NCBI GenBank assembly: GCA_030015575.1 | Contig: JASDDO010000026.1 | Coordinates: forward strand, 193,527,739-193,591,738 | Source of the DNA: Agapanthus africanus | Taxonomy: Eukaryota; Streptophyta; Magnoliopsida; Asparagales; Amaryllidaceae | Length of the DNA: 64,000 nucleotides | Reading direction: 5' to 3' | The notes under the pieces: generated by a model | Told to the model about the DNA's origin: nothing | Database searches by the model: none | Seen by the model: only the letters and a program-made list of their open reading frames with translations | Shown: positions 8,604-18,887 of the stretch, piece by piece | How positions within the stretch are numbered: position 1 is the stretch's first letter | How the letters are laid out: every line of letters begins with the position of its first letter | Translations under genes and position numbers: made by a program

Positions 8604-11585
8604 TTAATCCTTTTTGGCGATGGGGACCTGATTATAGCCTGAGTATCCGTCCATAAAGCAATAATACTCTCGTCCCGCTAAGCGTTCCAGCATCTGATCA
8701 ATGAAGGGTACAGGAAAATGGTCTTTCCTCGTGGCAGCATTGAGTTTTCTATAATCAATACATACACGCCATCCAGTTTGGGTGCGTGTCTGAATCAACT
8801 CATTTGCCTCATTGGTTATAACAGTGATGCCGGATTTCTTAGGAACGACATGTATAGGACTCACCCATTGGCTATCGGAGATGGGATATATAATACCATT
8901 ATCTAGGCATTTGACGATCTCTTTCATCATCGCTTCCTTCATGATGGGATTCAACCGTCTCTGTGGTTCTCGGGTCGGTCTGGCATCATCCATCACATGT
9001 ATATGATGTTCAACAATCAAGGGACTAATCCCTTTGATGTCCGCCATAGTCCAACCAAACGCCTCTTTGTTAGATCTCAATACCGATAAAAGTGCATTCT
9101 CTTGCTCTGATGCTAGAGAAGCTGATATGATAACCGGTAAGGATTCATTCTTACCTAAATATGCATATTTAAGGTGAGAAGGTAAAATTTTGAGATCTAA
9201 TGTGGGCAGAGAAATGATAGAAGGAGGGATCATCGAGTGATTTTTGGACTTGCAAAGAAGCTCAGAGCCTGTGAAAGATACAGACTCGGATGGAGAAAAG
9301 TCAGGAGTGCAGTACTCTAGTGTAGGAAAAGTGTCCTCACTAAGATCTTGTGTAAGATCAAGCAGAGATGTGGTAATGTCGTCGAGATCTAGAAAGCAAA
9401 GATCCTCAGCTCCACAATTATCGGGAGCGATCTCGTGGACAGAGCACACATCTAGAATATGAGCAGAGGGTTCTGATGGCTGGCTTCCAACTTTGTAGAT
9501 ATTTAGTTCAATGGTCATATTTCCAAATGATAAGTTCATCGAACCATTTCTACAGTTTATAACAGCATTGGAAGTGGCAAGGAAAGGACGACCCAGAATC
9601 ACCGGAATTTGGCCCCGGGGGTTTGCTACAGGTTGTGTATCGAGCACAATAAAGTCTACAGGGAAAACAAATTTCCCGACCTTTATCAACACATCCTCTA
9701 GTTCACCCCTTGGTTTGGTGATTGAACGGTCTGCCATTTGGAGAGTGCAGTGAGCAGGTTTCAACTCTCCAATCCCTAATTGCTCATATACAGAATATGG
9801 AAGTGGGTTAACACTTGCGCCAAGGTCTAAAAGAGAACGATTTATGTTTTTACCCCCAATAGAAATCGATATCGTAGGACATCCTGGGTCCTTACGTTTC
9901 TTTGGTAGCTGGGGGATAAAAGCAGTGCTAATATTATTAGACATAAAGACCTTCTTCGGCACTTGAGTCTGCCTCTTCCTAGTGCACAAGTCCTTAAGAA
10001 TTTTCGCATAAGCTGGGACTAGTTGAATTGCATCTAGGAGAGGGATATTGATGTTAACCTGTTTGAACATTTCTATAATTTTCTCCATATGAGGACTCGT
10101 TCTGTTAGCCCTTAACCGATTCGGGTATGGTGCTTTCGCAATGAGCGATGGGTCCATCATAGGAGAAGGAAGAGGGGGTAGACGAGGTCCCAAAAGAGGT
10201 GTGGGGACCGTCTGTGGAGAACTAGAAGGGCTATACTGAGGTGTCGAGCCTAGTGGGAAATGGAGAATAGGCTCGCGAGACGGTGGTGTGGTAGAAGAAG
10301 AAGGATCAGAAGGAGAAGTGTGTGTGTGTGGAAAGGTCTCAGCCGGGGCGTTGATATGATTTCCAATATTATCAACTCCTTCCCCGACATGATTGTTCAG
10401 CACTCTTCCTGATCTCAACGTTGTGACGGCATTTACATTGTAATGCCCAGGATTCTGTAGGGGTTGAGAGGGAAGTTTCCCTTTTTCTCTCGCACTCATT
10501 TTGGCTTTAAGTCGTGCGATTTCAGCTTCCATCGTTCTGATACTCTCAGCTTGGGACGTTGAGTTTTTATTTATCTCACCGACGGAAGATCTAACCTCAG
10601 CCGAAACCTCTATGAAATTTGACAAAAGTGATTTCATGGTTTGAGTGAATTGAGAGAACTCGTCAGAACAGGTCATAGGATTAGACTGTGTTGGAGTGTT
10701 GACCTGATTTTGGAAGTTTTTTGACTGGTAGGGGTGCTGAGTGAGTTGAAGGGGTTGCTGTTGTGTTGGAGGAAGAGCCCTTTGAAAATTATTCGTGTTT
10801 GGAACCGTGTTTTGAGATTGGTTTTGGTTCCAAGCAAAATTCGGGTGATTCCTCCAACCCTGATTGTACGTGGAAGAATAAGGATCGTTTCTAGGTCGTT
10901 GGAATGCGGCATTAGAATGCTCGTGACCTTGAAACGCAGAGTTGAATGGACATTCTTCCATTAAATGAGACGGATCAGAACAGCACCCACAAACAGTTTT
11001 GGGGAGCGACACTGGGTTTAGGGAGGCTGCTGCAAATTTGTGTTCCATAGCGTCGAGCTTCTTTTGCATTGCTGCCATCTCAGCTCGAACACCTATGGAC
11101 ATATCTATTTGGTGTATGCCACCCCTATTCAATGGTTGGGTTCCACTCTCCCACTGTAGTGATTTTTCAGCGAACTCTTCTAAATACATCCAAGCTTCCC
11201 CATCATCTTTGGTCATAAAAGTACCTTGACACATGTTTTCAAGGCTCTGTTTAGTGTTTGGGTTAATGCCCTCATAAATGATTCGGCACAATTCCCATCT
11301 CGGGATGCCGTGATGAGGACGCTGAACCAATAGATCCTCGAAACGTTCAAAGCATTTTGAAAATGGTTCAGTAGGGCGCTGGGCAAATTGATTCAGTTCG
11401 CTACGGATTCGAGCTGTCTTTTGTATTGAGTAAAATTTCTTAAGGAATGCAGCGACGAATTCTTCCCAATTCGTAATAGATTGTGCGGTAGTGTTATATA
11501 GCCACTTCTCGGCTATATCGCACAAAGTAAATGGAAGAAGTCGTAGACGCATCGCATCCACTGAAAGTTGTGACGTACCCATCAT
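8604..11585 (-). CDS. Gypsy-A gag-protease-RT, proximal part
   Basis: A 993-codon frame from ATG at 11585 to TAA at 8604. Residues 10-150 match the retrotransposon gag domain. A CCHC zinc knuckle follows (C199, C202, H207, C212), then a Pro/Gln/Ser-rich linker with a probable coiled coil at about 330-370. The aspartic protease motif DLGAS starts at D587. RT begins near residue 880 and is cut by the stop after the sequence IAKKD. Family members usually carry glutamine at the stop position, so this looks like a nonsense mutation; the frame is unchanged on the other side. The gag similarity extends upstream of this Met without a stop to 11957, so the true start is uncertain. Confidence 0.92.
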   Translation of the reverse strand: MMGTSQLSVDAMRLRLLPFTLCDIAEKWLYNTTAQSITNWEEFVAAFLKKFYSIQKTARIRSELNQFAQRPTEPFSKCFERFEDLLVQRPHHGIPRWELCRIIYEGINPNTKQSLENMCQGTFMTKDDGEAWMYLEEFAEKSLQWESGTQPLNRGGIHQIDMSIGVRAEMAAMQKKLDAMEHKFAAASLNPVSLPKTVCGCCSDPSHLMEECPFNSAFQGHEHSNAAFQRPRNDPYSSTYNQGWRNHPNFAWNQNQSQNTVPNTNNFQRALPPTQQQPLQLTQHPYQSKNFQNQVNTPTQSNPMTCSDEFSQFTQTMKSLLSNFIEVSAEVRSSVGEINKNSTSQAESIRTMEAEIARLKAKMSAREKGKLPSQPLQNPGHYNVNAVTTLRSGRVLNNHVGEGVDNIGNHINAPAETFPHTHTSPSDPSSSTTPPSREPILHFPLGSTPQYSPSSSPQTVPTPLLGPRLPPLPSPMMDPSLIAKAPYPNRLRANRTSPHMEKIIEMFKQVNINIPLLDAIQLVPAYAKILKDLCTRKRQTQVPKKVFMSNNISTAFIPQLPKKRKDPGCPTISISIGGKNINRSLLDLGASVNPLPYSVYEQLGIGELKPAHCTLQMADRSITKPRGELEDVLIKVGKFVFPVDFIVLDTQPVANPRGQIPVILGRPFLATSNAVINCRNGSMNLSFGNMTIELNIYKVGSQPSEPSAHILDVCSVHEIAPDNCGAEDLCFLDLDDITTSLLDLTQDLSEDTFPTLEYCTPDFSPSESVSFTGSELLCKSKNHSMIPPSIISLPTLDLKILPSHLKYAYLGKNESLPVIISASLASEQENALLSVLRSNKEAFGWTMADIKGISPLIVEHHIHVMDDARPTREPQRRLNPIMKEAMMKEIVKCLDNGIIYPISDSQWVSPIHVVPKKSGITVITNEANELIQTRTQTGWRVCIDYRKLNAATRKDHFPVPFIDQMLERLAGREYYCFMDGYSGYNQVPIAKKD

Positions 11586-11957
11586 TGCGCATACGTTTTC
11601 AAATTTGGTAATGAAAACGTAAGCGTCCTCAGTCTCGAGTCCGTGGAATTTGGGTAAAAGATTGATATACTGGGGCTTAATCTCAAAGTTATCCCCGTTG
11701 GCTGGTGTTGTGGATAAGCAGGTCGAAAGAGGACCTCGAATAGGGTAGCACCTCTCCTGGAGAGAGATGCGGGGTGGATTCTGCGCACCAACGGACGGCG
11801 ACAGATTAGGGTTAAAGAAGTTTGATGGATTCGGATCTATCGGAGTGGGTGTGGTAGTGGGTAAAGAAAAGGTAAATGGAGAAATATCGACTTCGGAGTC
11901 GATAAAGGGTACGCGGACTAAACGGGCACTAGAATCCCGTGTCCAGCCTATCTTGTA
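11586..11957 (-). other. Open N-terminal extension of Gypsy-A gag
   Basis: These 124 codons lie in frame with gag, open, and bounded upstream by TAG at 11958-11960. The last ~35 codons look like genuine gag (a hydrophobic-aromatic block FHGLETEDAYVFITKFE precedes the Met at 11585). The rest is Pro/Thr/Ser-rich. No ATG is present in the stretch, so translation either starts at the internal Met, uses a non-AUG start, or the original start was lost. Confidence 0.5.
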
Positions 11958-12930
11958 CTAAAAAGGGTTAGTACAAGTGGCAGCGTTGACTTATAATTAG
12001 GGGTAATGAATGAATGCGGTGTTTTCTTTGAAAAAGGGACGGATTTTTGAAAAAATGATGCGACACAACAAATGCAGCACACAACCCTAGAATCTACTGG
12101 TCACCTAGGTCCGGCTCTAGACCGCTCCTAACTGCCAAAAGACAAGTCGCAGGATAGAGTCCTCCACTGCCTCTTTGTCCCCTTGTGGCCGGATAAGTGC
12201 CAGGTAAGTGGAAAGATATTCAACTACGTAAGTAGTGGGCCTAATTAAAAACCACTAGCCTTAGACACACTCTCCTTAGACACCATAAGAAAACGCGGAT
12301 AAGCAATGAATTACCCACGGCCTTCTTCTGTTCTAATTGAGCGCGACGGTCCTTAGAGTCATCTCTAGATATTTTTTAGCTAATGTGGGTCAATGCGGAT
12401 GCAAGTTTTGCGATTTTTGGGCCCTAGGAAGGGTAATGAAATCCCCACCTAATTTGGATTTGGCCGTGCCCCTTAATATCCGTATTTAGAATGCAAACAA
12501 CCAAGAAACAAAATCACGCATAAATTTAATTTTGCTTTTTGCGGGGCTACGATTATTTGCAAAGAATCCTGCAGAAAATTATTAGTTGGAGCTAAAAAGA
12601 GGAGAGAGGAGAAGGTAAGAAAGTACCTGAGAGAAAAATTTCACAGTGATCGCTTCACCAAGCCGCGGTTCCGCCGCAATAGGGGACTCCCACCGCGCTT
12701 CCGCGGTCCTATGTGCTGATCACTTCGCAAAAATTCAACAGAAGCTTCCTGTTGATAACTCCAGCTCTCTGGAATTTTCCAAAAATTTTCTTCAATTGCC
12801 AAACAGCTCCAGATTTCCTTGCGATGAACCAAAACAAATCGTTTAGGGTTTGCACGAATTTTGATCTAAAAATAACAATGGAATAAATCTTTCAATTCAA
12901 ACTATAATATGAAACGAATTAGCGCGTAAT
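11958..12930 (-). other. Gypsy-A 5' leader (non-coding)
   Basis: Leader between PBS and gag. No credible ORF. It carries GC-rich dyad sequence at 12662-12707 (GCCGCGGTTCCGCC and ACCGCGCTTCCGCGGT). Its general text, including an AATTGAGCGC block near 12340, is recognisably shared with the leader of element H (about 21500-21830). Confidence 0.75.
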
Positions 12931-12947
12931 CCCCGGCAACGGCGCCA
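12931..12947 (-). other. Primer-binding site, tRNA-Asp (Gypsy-A)
   Basis: The plus strand reads CCCCGGCAACGGCGCCA, which equals the 3' end of plant tRNA-Asp including CCA. Its complement is the PBS on the minus strand, two bases from the 5' LTR. tRNA-Asp priming is characteristic of Athila-like Gypsy elements. Confidence 0.9.
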
Positions 12948-12949
12948 TT

Positions 12950-14873
12950 TGATTGATCGTAAAATTCGAGACTGTGTAAGTAAATCAACTCAAATGATCC
13001 CTGATAACGGTTTCATTTGATTGAAAAGAATTTCTTGTTTGTGTAAATCGAATAAAGCGAATAATTTTCTATGTGTCGGTAATATTGAATAAGATTCACA
13101 ATCAAAGAATTATATTTGACCGCAATCAATTACGGTGTCGGTTGTAGATCGTAAGCGAGTGCGGATCGTCCACAGGGATTGTGCGATTCGTTTCAATGTT
13201 CGATTTGTTTGAATTGAAAAGTTAATCGAAAAGAAAAGAAAGCATGATTCAAGATTTATCAATTGTTTCAGGTGTCACTATTCTATTCAAGAATTCAAGA
13301 AATGATAAACAATCAAGAATCGGGTTTCGATGATATTTCCAACCAAAATGTCAAAAATCTAAATGAGGCTCGTAGGAATCGATCGGATCTATAGATGTGA
13401 TATAATCTCAAGATATCGTGTTCTTGTCCATCGAAGAATTGATTCTAGATCTATGATGATCGACGAGAGTTAAGGTTTTCTCGTGAAACTAAGGTTTCAA
13501 CATTTAACCCTTGTTCTTTCGTTGATATCATTCACATTCTAGCCTCTAGCAATTTCAAGAAACGATCGTAACTCCCCAATCTCGAGCGATATCATTCAAG
13601 AAAGCATCACAACGAATTAGGTTGTCGGTTCTTGAACTTGCTAGAGTTTACAAAACTCGTAGGATTCAAGAATCGATTTAAGATATGTTAAATCAGCATT
13701 CTATTGATCGTCTCGACTCCTCGACGAGCGGAGTATTACTCAAACATCATCAAAAAGAAAGCATTCAAGAATTGAAAAGATATCATGATGCAAGAATTTA
13801 ATGAAAACAAGATAAAAGAATATCACCTTTTATTTATATCAACAATTTGATTACAGTCGCTCAAGAACTACAAGAGGAAGAACTAAATTGTCGATTTGGC
13901 GTCGCTCAGCTCCGTGAGTCGCGGATCGGCTTGGACCACTTGCTCTGTTGAAGATCGGCTCGGCTCATAAAAGGTTGCAAGGCTTCTTGCTTGATGGGGT
14001 ACTCGGGATCTTGGCTTTTGATTAGAATTAGGGTTAGGGTTTCACACAAGTCTTCTCACTAGACTTGTGGAAGAAGATGAAGAAAGTGAGTGAATGGATC
14101 TATTGAATGAAAAGAATTTCAAGAGATGATCCCTTCAATGCATAATCCCCTTTACAAGTGAGCCTAGGGTCTTATTTATAGATCACCCAAACCCTAGGTC
14201 TAGGTTTGAAATTACAATTCCCTCCAAAAGTTTGTTGAGGCTTCTAGAAGATAGTTTGTTAGGAGTTTAGCTTAGGGTTTAAGATAGGATTAATTAAGCT
14301 TAGAAAACCCTAGTTTGCTGATCTGGCAGAAGTCTCTGGAGTCTTCTAGAACTTGGAGTACATTTCTGAACTGTAGTCACTGAGAAATGTATTTTGATGC
14401 AAAAATGAGGTGCTAACTCCTTGGACCCACCGCGGATCCGCAGCGCAAGCAGGCTCCTGCCGCGGATCCGCGGCTCTTTATGGGGCTTGGGCTTTGGGCT
14501 TTCTGGTGTGGTCTTAGGATGATATTTGGCTCTTCATCTGATATGTTGAATTGTATTTGTCCCTTTGGATTGATACCAGAACTGAAATCATTGAGTTGGC
14601 GTAATGTTTGATCAGTACCATGTAAATTTTTGGCCTTTCTTCTGGATTTTCCTGCACGGATCTCAAAACAAGTGTTGCGCAATATAGAGATGATGCGATG
14701 CCATGAAATGCAGTCAATTTCCTTTATAGTGCCGGTTTTAGAGTCTAACACATGCAATCTGATATTTTGCGACAGTTTTGCTAATATGTGAAATATGAAT
14801 ACCGTACACTTCTAAATGAGTGTAAATGATAGGGAAATTGTCGGTTAAAAGATGCAATATTTTCGACTAATCA
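12950..14873 (-). repeat. 5' LTR of Gypsy-A
   Basis: Partner of 3764-5687, same length and termini. The GC palindromes recur at 14430-14443 (one arm base changed) and 14459-14474 (perfect), and the TATA box at 14173-14180. Confidence 0.95.
14173..14180 (-). promoter_or_regulatory. TATA box, Gypsy-A 5' LTR
   Basis: TATAAATA on the minus strand in the promoter LTR, 690 bp from the LTR 5' edge at 14873. It should drive the gag-pol transcript. Confidence 0.6.
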
Positions 14874-15227
14874 CGGACGTCCTAGAATATCCCACATTAT
14901 ATCTATGTTTCTGCTGCGATATCTGTGATGTGATCATTTGATATGTTGTGATGGATACAGTATATAGTATATATGATATATTATATAGGCGTTACTTATG
15001 TTTTACACTCGCACTAGCCCTGCCCTGCTCTGTCGTTAGTTACCTAACCTAACGGTGCACGAGGGGACATCGAGGCGAATGCGGATGGCATAAATGTACG
15101 TCGTATTTATCTGTGATGTTTAGGTGACTTAAATGATGGGACTTCATTAATGTGATTAATGAAAGAAAAGAAACCTAAAAGATGTTGTAGAATCAAATTT
15201 TCAAATAAAAAGTGTAGCTACAGTTTT

Positions 15228-15463
15228 GCTTTGCATAGCGGTATATATGATATACCCTGCACTTTATTCGATGAGGAAAGGGCCGAGATCCCTTCACCGG
15301 GAGTGACCCCTTTAGCAACAACTGGCAGATGCTACAACTCGGTTTGTCTTTTGATTGCTTCTATAGTTTCTGCTTTGCACAGTGATATATATGATATATC
15401 CCGCACCTCATTCGACGAGGAAAGGGCCGACGATCCCTTCACCGGGAGTGACCCCTTTAGCAA
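15228..15463 (+). repeat. Direct duplication of about 93 bp, period 144
   Basis: Copies at about 15228-15320 and 15372-15463 share a TATATATGATATA core, a GAGGAAAGGGCCGA block and a CCTTCACCGGGAGTGACCCC block, with a few substitutions. It is a tandem-type duplication within the leader. Confidence 0.85.
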
Positions 15464-15612
15464 AACTAGAAAAGCCTCAAAATCACTCCATTTCAAAACT
15501 TCACTTGATTCTATAACGATATCAAGTTCATTACGCAATAGGTTTTCAGAAAAACCTGTCGTAGCCCTCCGTCATTTCAGATAAATCCTACTTAGTATTC
15601 GTGCTACGTTTG

Positions 15613-15804
15613 TTGGCCTGCGTCAAGGCGTGGTGTGCGGTAGCTAACTAGTATTTATCTGTTAATACATGTGATGCAGATTGGATTAGGGTAGTCGTGC
15701 GATTTTGTTGGCCTGCGTCAAGGGTCGTACGGGTGGGTTTAATTCAATCAAGAAATGACTGATTGAACTTGACTAGCGCACTATGGTTTGTTGGCCTTCG
15801 TCAA
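15613..15804 (+). other. Three spaced leader stem-loops
   Basis: TTGGC-N4-GTCAA occurs at 15613-15626, 15708-15721 and 15791-15804, with loops CTGC, CTGC and CTTC. Each can form a five-pair RNA stem with one G-U pair. Equivalent sites exist in Copia-2 on the minus strand, one as perfect TTGAC/GTCAA (44975-44988). Confidence 0.6.
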
Positions 15805-16257
15805 GGTCATAGGACGCTAGGGGCAAAATATTATCGGGAATTTCAAGTGTTGAAATTTACAATGAGATTGCATACCTTCTATGAGATAGTTGGATCCCGA
15901 TACCCACTGCGAGTAAGAGTTACTCCTGAGAGAGTTTTACACATTACAATTAGCCGATCAAGTAGATGTTTAGAAAGGTGTCAACGGGGTTACGCCTCTG
16001 GAAAAACGAGGTTTACTTTAATTAGGTCCGTGCGAAAGCACGGGGAACCTCCCTCAAAGTACCGACACTGGCCTGGCAGAAAGATTGGCGAAGTTGTAGG
16101 GTGTAATTAATCCCAGCTAGTCTTTCCTTTTAGGGTTTGAAGGAAGATTTGATAAAAACCAGTGGGAGCCATCCCGATTAGATAAGATAATAATCAATCT
16201 GATCTTGCAAGAGCATACGCTAAAGTGTTTTCTTCTCTCTCTCTCCAGGTAGCGACC

Positions 16258-18873
16258 ATGTCATGCCCTAATCAAGATAATAATATGGATGTATTGACCG
16301 AACCCGCATGTTATACTGTGCTGGGGAACGTTGGTTCCGTTCTTTCTTATAAGAGTTATAGGACTGAACATGACATAGGGGAATACCAGGATTCCCATGC
16401 CACCCGAATGAAGAAAGTACATGATGATGCATTTTCTTCGGGTGTGTTCGTTACAGAGAACTATTTCTCCATTTGCCATACGTCCTGGGTATTAGATACC
16501 GGGTTAGGATCCCATATATATAATCAGTTACATGGGCTAAGGAAAGGTAGAGAACTTGGAGAAGGTGATAAAGACATAAGAGTTGGAAATGGTGCAATTG
16601 TTGCAGCTAAGACTGTCGGGGAATATCACCTTGCATTACCAACTGGTAATACATTGGTTCTGAACGAATGCTATTACATGCCGAACCTGATATGCAACAT
16701 TATATCGGTTTCTTTGTTGAGTAAAGAGGGATATAATTTTGTATTACAGGATAATGTTATGAACATTTTCCGTAACAAAAAGTTAGTTGGATCAGGCACG
16801 TTGTGCAATGGCATTTATGTTCTAAATCAATCAACAGTTCTAAGTATAACAAACACACACAAGAGGAAGAGTTCTGAACTGAATGAATCCTTCTTGTGGC
16901 ATTGTAGACTGGGTCACATCAATGCGACACGAATAGCTAAGTTGCATAAGGATGGCTATTTGAATCCGTTTGAATTTTCATCTTATGAAACTTGTCAGTC
17001 ATGTCTCAAAGGCAAGATGACCAAAACTCCGTTTATGGGACACGGAGAAAGAGTTACGGAACTCTTGGGACTAGTGCATAGTGATGTATGCGGTCCAATG
17101 TCTATACATGCCTGGGATGGTTTTTCGTACTTCATTACATTCACTGACGATCTCTCTAGATTCGGATATGTGTTCCTGATGAAACACAAATCAGAAGCTT
17201 TTGAGAAATTTAGAGAATATAAACAAGAAGTCGAGAACCAAACCGGAAAAAGTATTAAAGTCCTTCGATCTGATCGAGGAGGTGAATACTTGAGCAATGA
17301 ATTCCTGGACTTCCTAAAAGAGAATGGGATTCTCTCTCAGCTGACTCCTCCATATACACCACAGCACAACGGTGTATCAGAACGGAGGAACCGCACCCTA
17401 TTAGATATGGTGCGCTCTATGATGAGCACAGCTGAGTTACCTATTTCCTTCTGGGGATATGCACTGGAAACAGCTGCAGACCTATTGAATATGGTTCCCA
17501 CCAAATCCATGCCAACCACACCATATGAGATATGGAAAGGAAAGTGACCATGTCTTAATTATGTTAAGATATGGGGTTGTCCGGCATATGTAAAAACGCA
17601 AAATCCGGACAAACTCGCGGCAAGGTCCATTCTGTGTAAGTTTATTGGATATCCCAAACATTCACGCGGGTATATCTTCTACCACACCGAGGAACAAAAG
17701 GTGTTTGTTTCTCGACATGCCACCTTTTTAGAAAAGGAATTTCTTGAAAAAGAGATTAGTGGTCATGAGGTAGAACTGGAAGAGGTTGCAGCTACAAAAA
17801 CTGCAACAGAAGATCTGGTGGAACCAGAAGATTCCATAGTTCCCAATGAACCCCAGCCACTCCGCCGATCTATTAGGGTTCCTCGCCAACCTGAGAGATA
17901 CTACGGTTTTCTCATGGATGGTGGCAGCGAGGATTGCATCATGGAGGATGATGACCCAACTAGCTTCGAGCAAGCCATCACGAGTGGGGACTCAGTGAAA
18001 TGGCTGGATGCTATGCGGTCCGAGATGGAATCCATGTACACAAACAAAGTATGGACTTTGGAAGCCGCTCTTGAAGGGGTAAAACCCATTGGGAGCAAGT
18101 GGATCTTCAAGAAAAAACTTGGTGTAGATGGGAAAGTGGAGACTTTCAATGCTAGACTTGTTGCAAAAGGTTTTCGTCAAAGACCAGGTGTGGACTATAA
18201 CGAAACCTTTTCTCCAGTGGCTATGCTTAAATCCATCCGAATCATGCTTGCCATCGCTGCATATCATGACTATGAAATCTGGCAAATGGATGTTAAGACT
18301 GCCTTTCTAAACGGTGATTTACAAGAGTGCGTGTACATGACTCAGCCAGAGGGCTTCGTAGACAGTGGGAGCAGCGGGAAGGTGTGCAAGCTGCTTAAAT
18401 CCATTTATGGATTAAAGCAAGCATCGCGGAGTTGGAACATCTGCTTTGACATCGTTATCAAAGAGTTTGATTTCGTCAAAAACCCAGATGAACCTTGTAT
18501 CTACAAGAAGGTGGCAGAGAGTAAGGTTGTCTTCCTCGTATTGTACGTAGACGACATACTCTTGATAGGAAATGATATTCCTATGCTGCAATCGGTCAAG
18601 CTCTTCTTATCACAAAGATTCTCAATGAAAGATCTTAGTGATGCCTCCTGCATATTGGCTTTGGCCAAGGAACCCAGGTCCCATCAGCGATCCAGGCATA
18701 TTCTGAGGCGGTATCACCTGATCCGGGAGATAGTTTATCGCCGGGAGATCGAGGTCAGGAGGGTTGACACGAAGAACAACACAGCGGATCCACTCACGAA
18801 GGCCATTCCCCAGAAACAGTTTGAGAGACTCTTCGGGATGCTCGGTATGCGATACTACAGCAGCTGGCCCTAG
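16258..18873 (+). pseudogene. Copia-1 pol: protease-integrase-RT, broken
   Basis: One frame from ATG 16258 to TAG 18873, broken by TGA at 17545-17547. Protease shows DTGLGSH, where DTGA/S is usual. Integrase has the HHCC zinc site (WHCRLGH, CQSC) and the triad D (HSDVCG), D (LRSDRG) and E (GVSERRN). RT retains KWIFKKK, KTAFLNGDL and YVDDILLIGND. After KDLSDASCILAL the text jumps to AKEPRSHQ, which normally lies near the end of RNase H. The end of RT and most of RNase H, including its catalytic residues, have therefore been removed by an in-frame deletion near 18650-18665. Gag is absent upstream. The protein would serve cDNA synthesis and integration, but this copy cannot complete them. Lineage: Angela/Tork-like by integrase text. 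Confidence 0.93.
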
Positions 18874-18876
18874 TGC

Positions 18877-18887
18877 AAGTGGGAGAT
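18877..18887 (+). other. Polypurine tract of Copia-1
   Basis: AAGTGGGAGAT abuts the TGTTAG start of the 3' LTR, as is usual for Copia elements; it primes plus-strand synthesis. Confidence 0.85.

Larger units (their letters stand above)
3764..14873 (-). mobile_element. Gypsy-A: Athila-type Ty3/Gypsy element
   Basis: An 11.1-kb element with two LTRs of exactly 1924 bp, flanked by perfect CGGAC duplications (3759-3763 and 14874-14878). The tRNA-Asp PBS lies left of the right LTR and the PPT right of the left LTR, so it is transcribed on the minus strand. Its single long frame is gag-protease-RT-RNase H-integrase, the Gypsy order, with a DLGAS protease motif and RT text typical of the Athila lineage. 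No envelope-like ORF follows integrase; the 3' UTR is only about 620 bp. The LTRs differ at only a few percent of sites by eye, so the insertion is comparatively young. One in-frame stop at 8604-8606 breaks RT. Confidence 0.96.
14879..16257 (+). other. Copia-1 leader, part 2 (non-coding)
   Basis: This continues the leader broken by Gypsy-A. It includes a 93-bp direct duplication (15228-15463) and three regularly spaced stem-loops (15613-15804). It ends in a pyrimidine tract (TCTTCTCTCTCTCTCCAG) just before the first ATG of the pol frame, which resembles a 3' splice site. The decayed Copia-2 leader keeps the same order on the minus strand (44391-45658). The 141-codon frame at 15159-15584 covers the duplication but has no domain and does not look conserved. 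Confidence 0.7.

Noticed and set aside
12931-12947. tRNA-Asp gene fragment
   Set aside because: Only the 3' end of the tRNA is present and it lies two bases from an LTR edge; it is a primer-binding site. The same holds for 60399-60415.
15159-15584. 141-codon ORF in the Copia-1 leader
   Set aside because: It spans a recent duplication, has no gag features, and the equivalent Copia-2 region shows no matching frame.
16239-16257. Confident leader intron ending before the Copia-1 ATG
   Set aside because: A pyrimidine tract with CAG is visible, but no convincing donor can be assigned, and the Gypsy-A insertion splits the leader.
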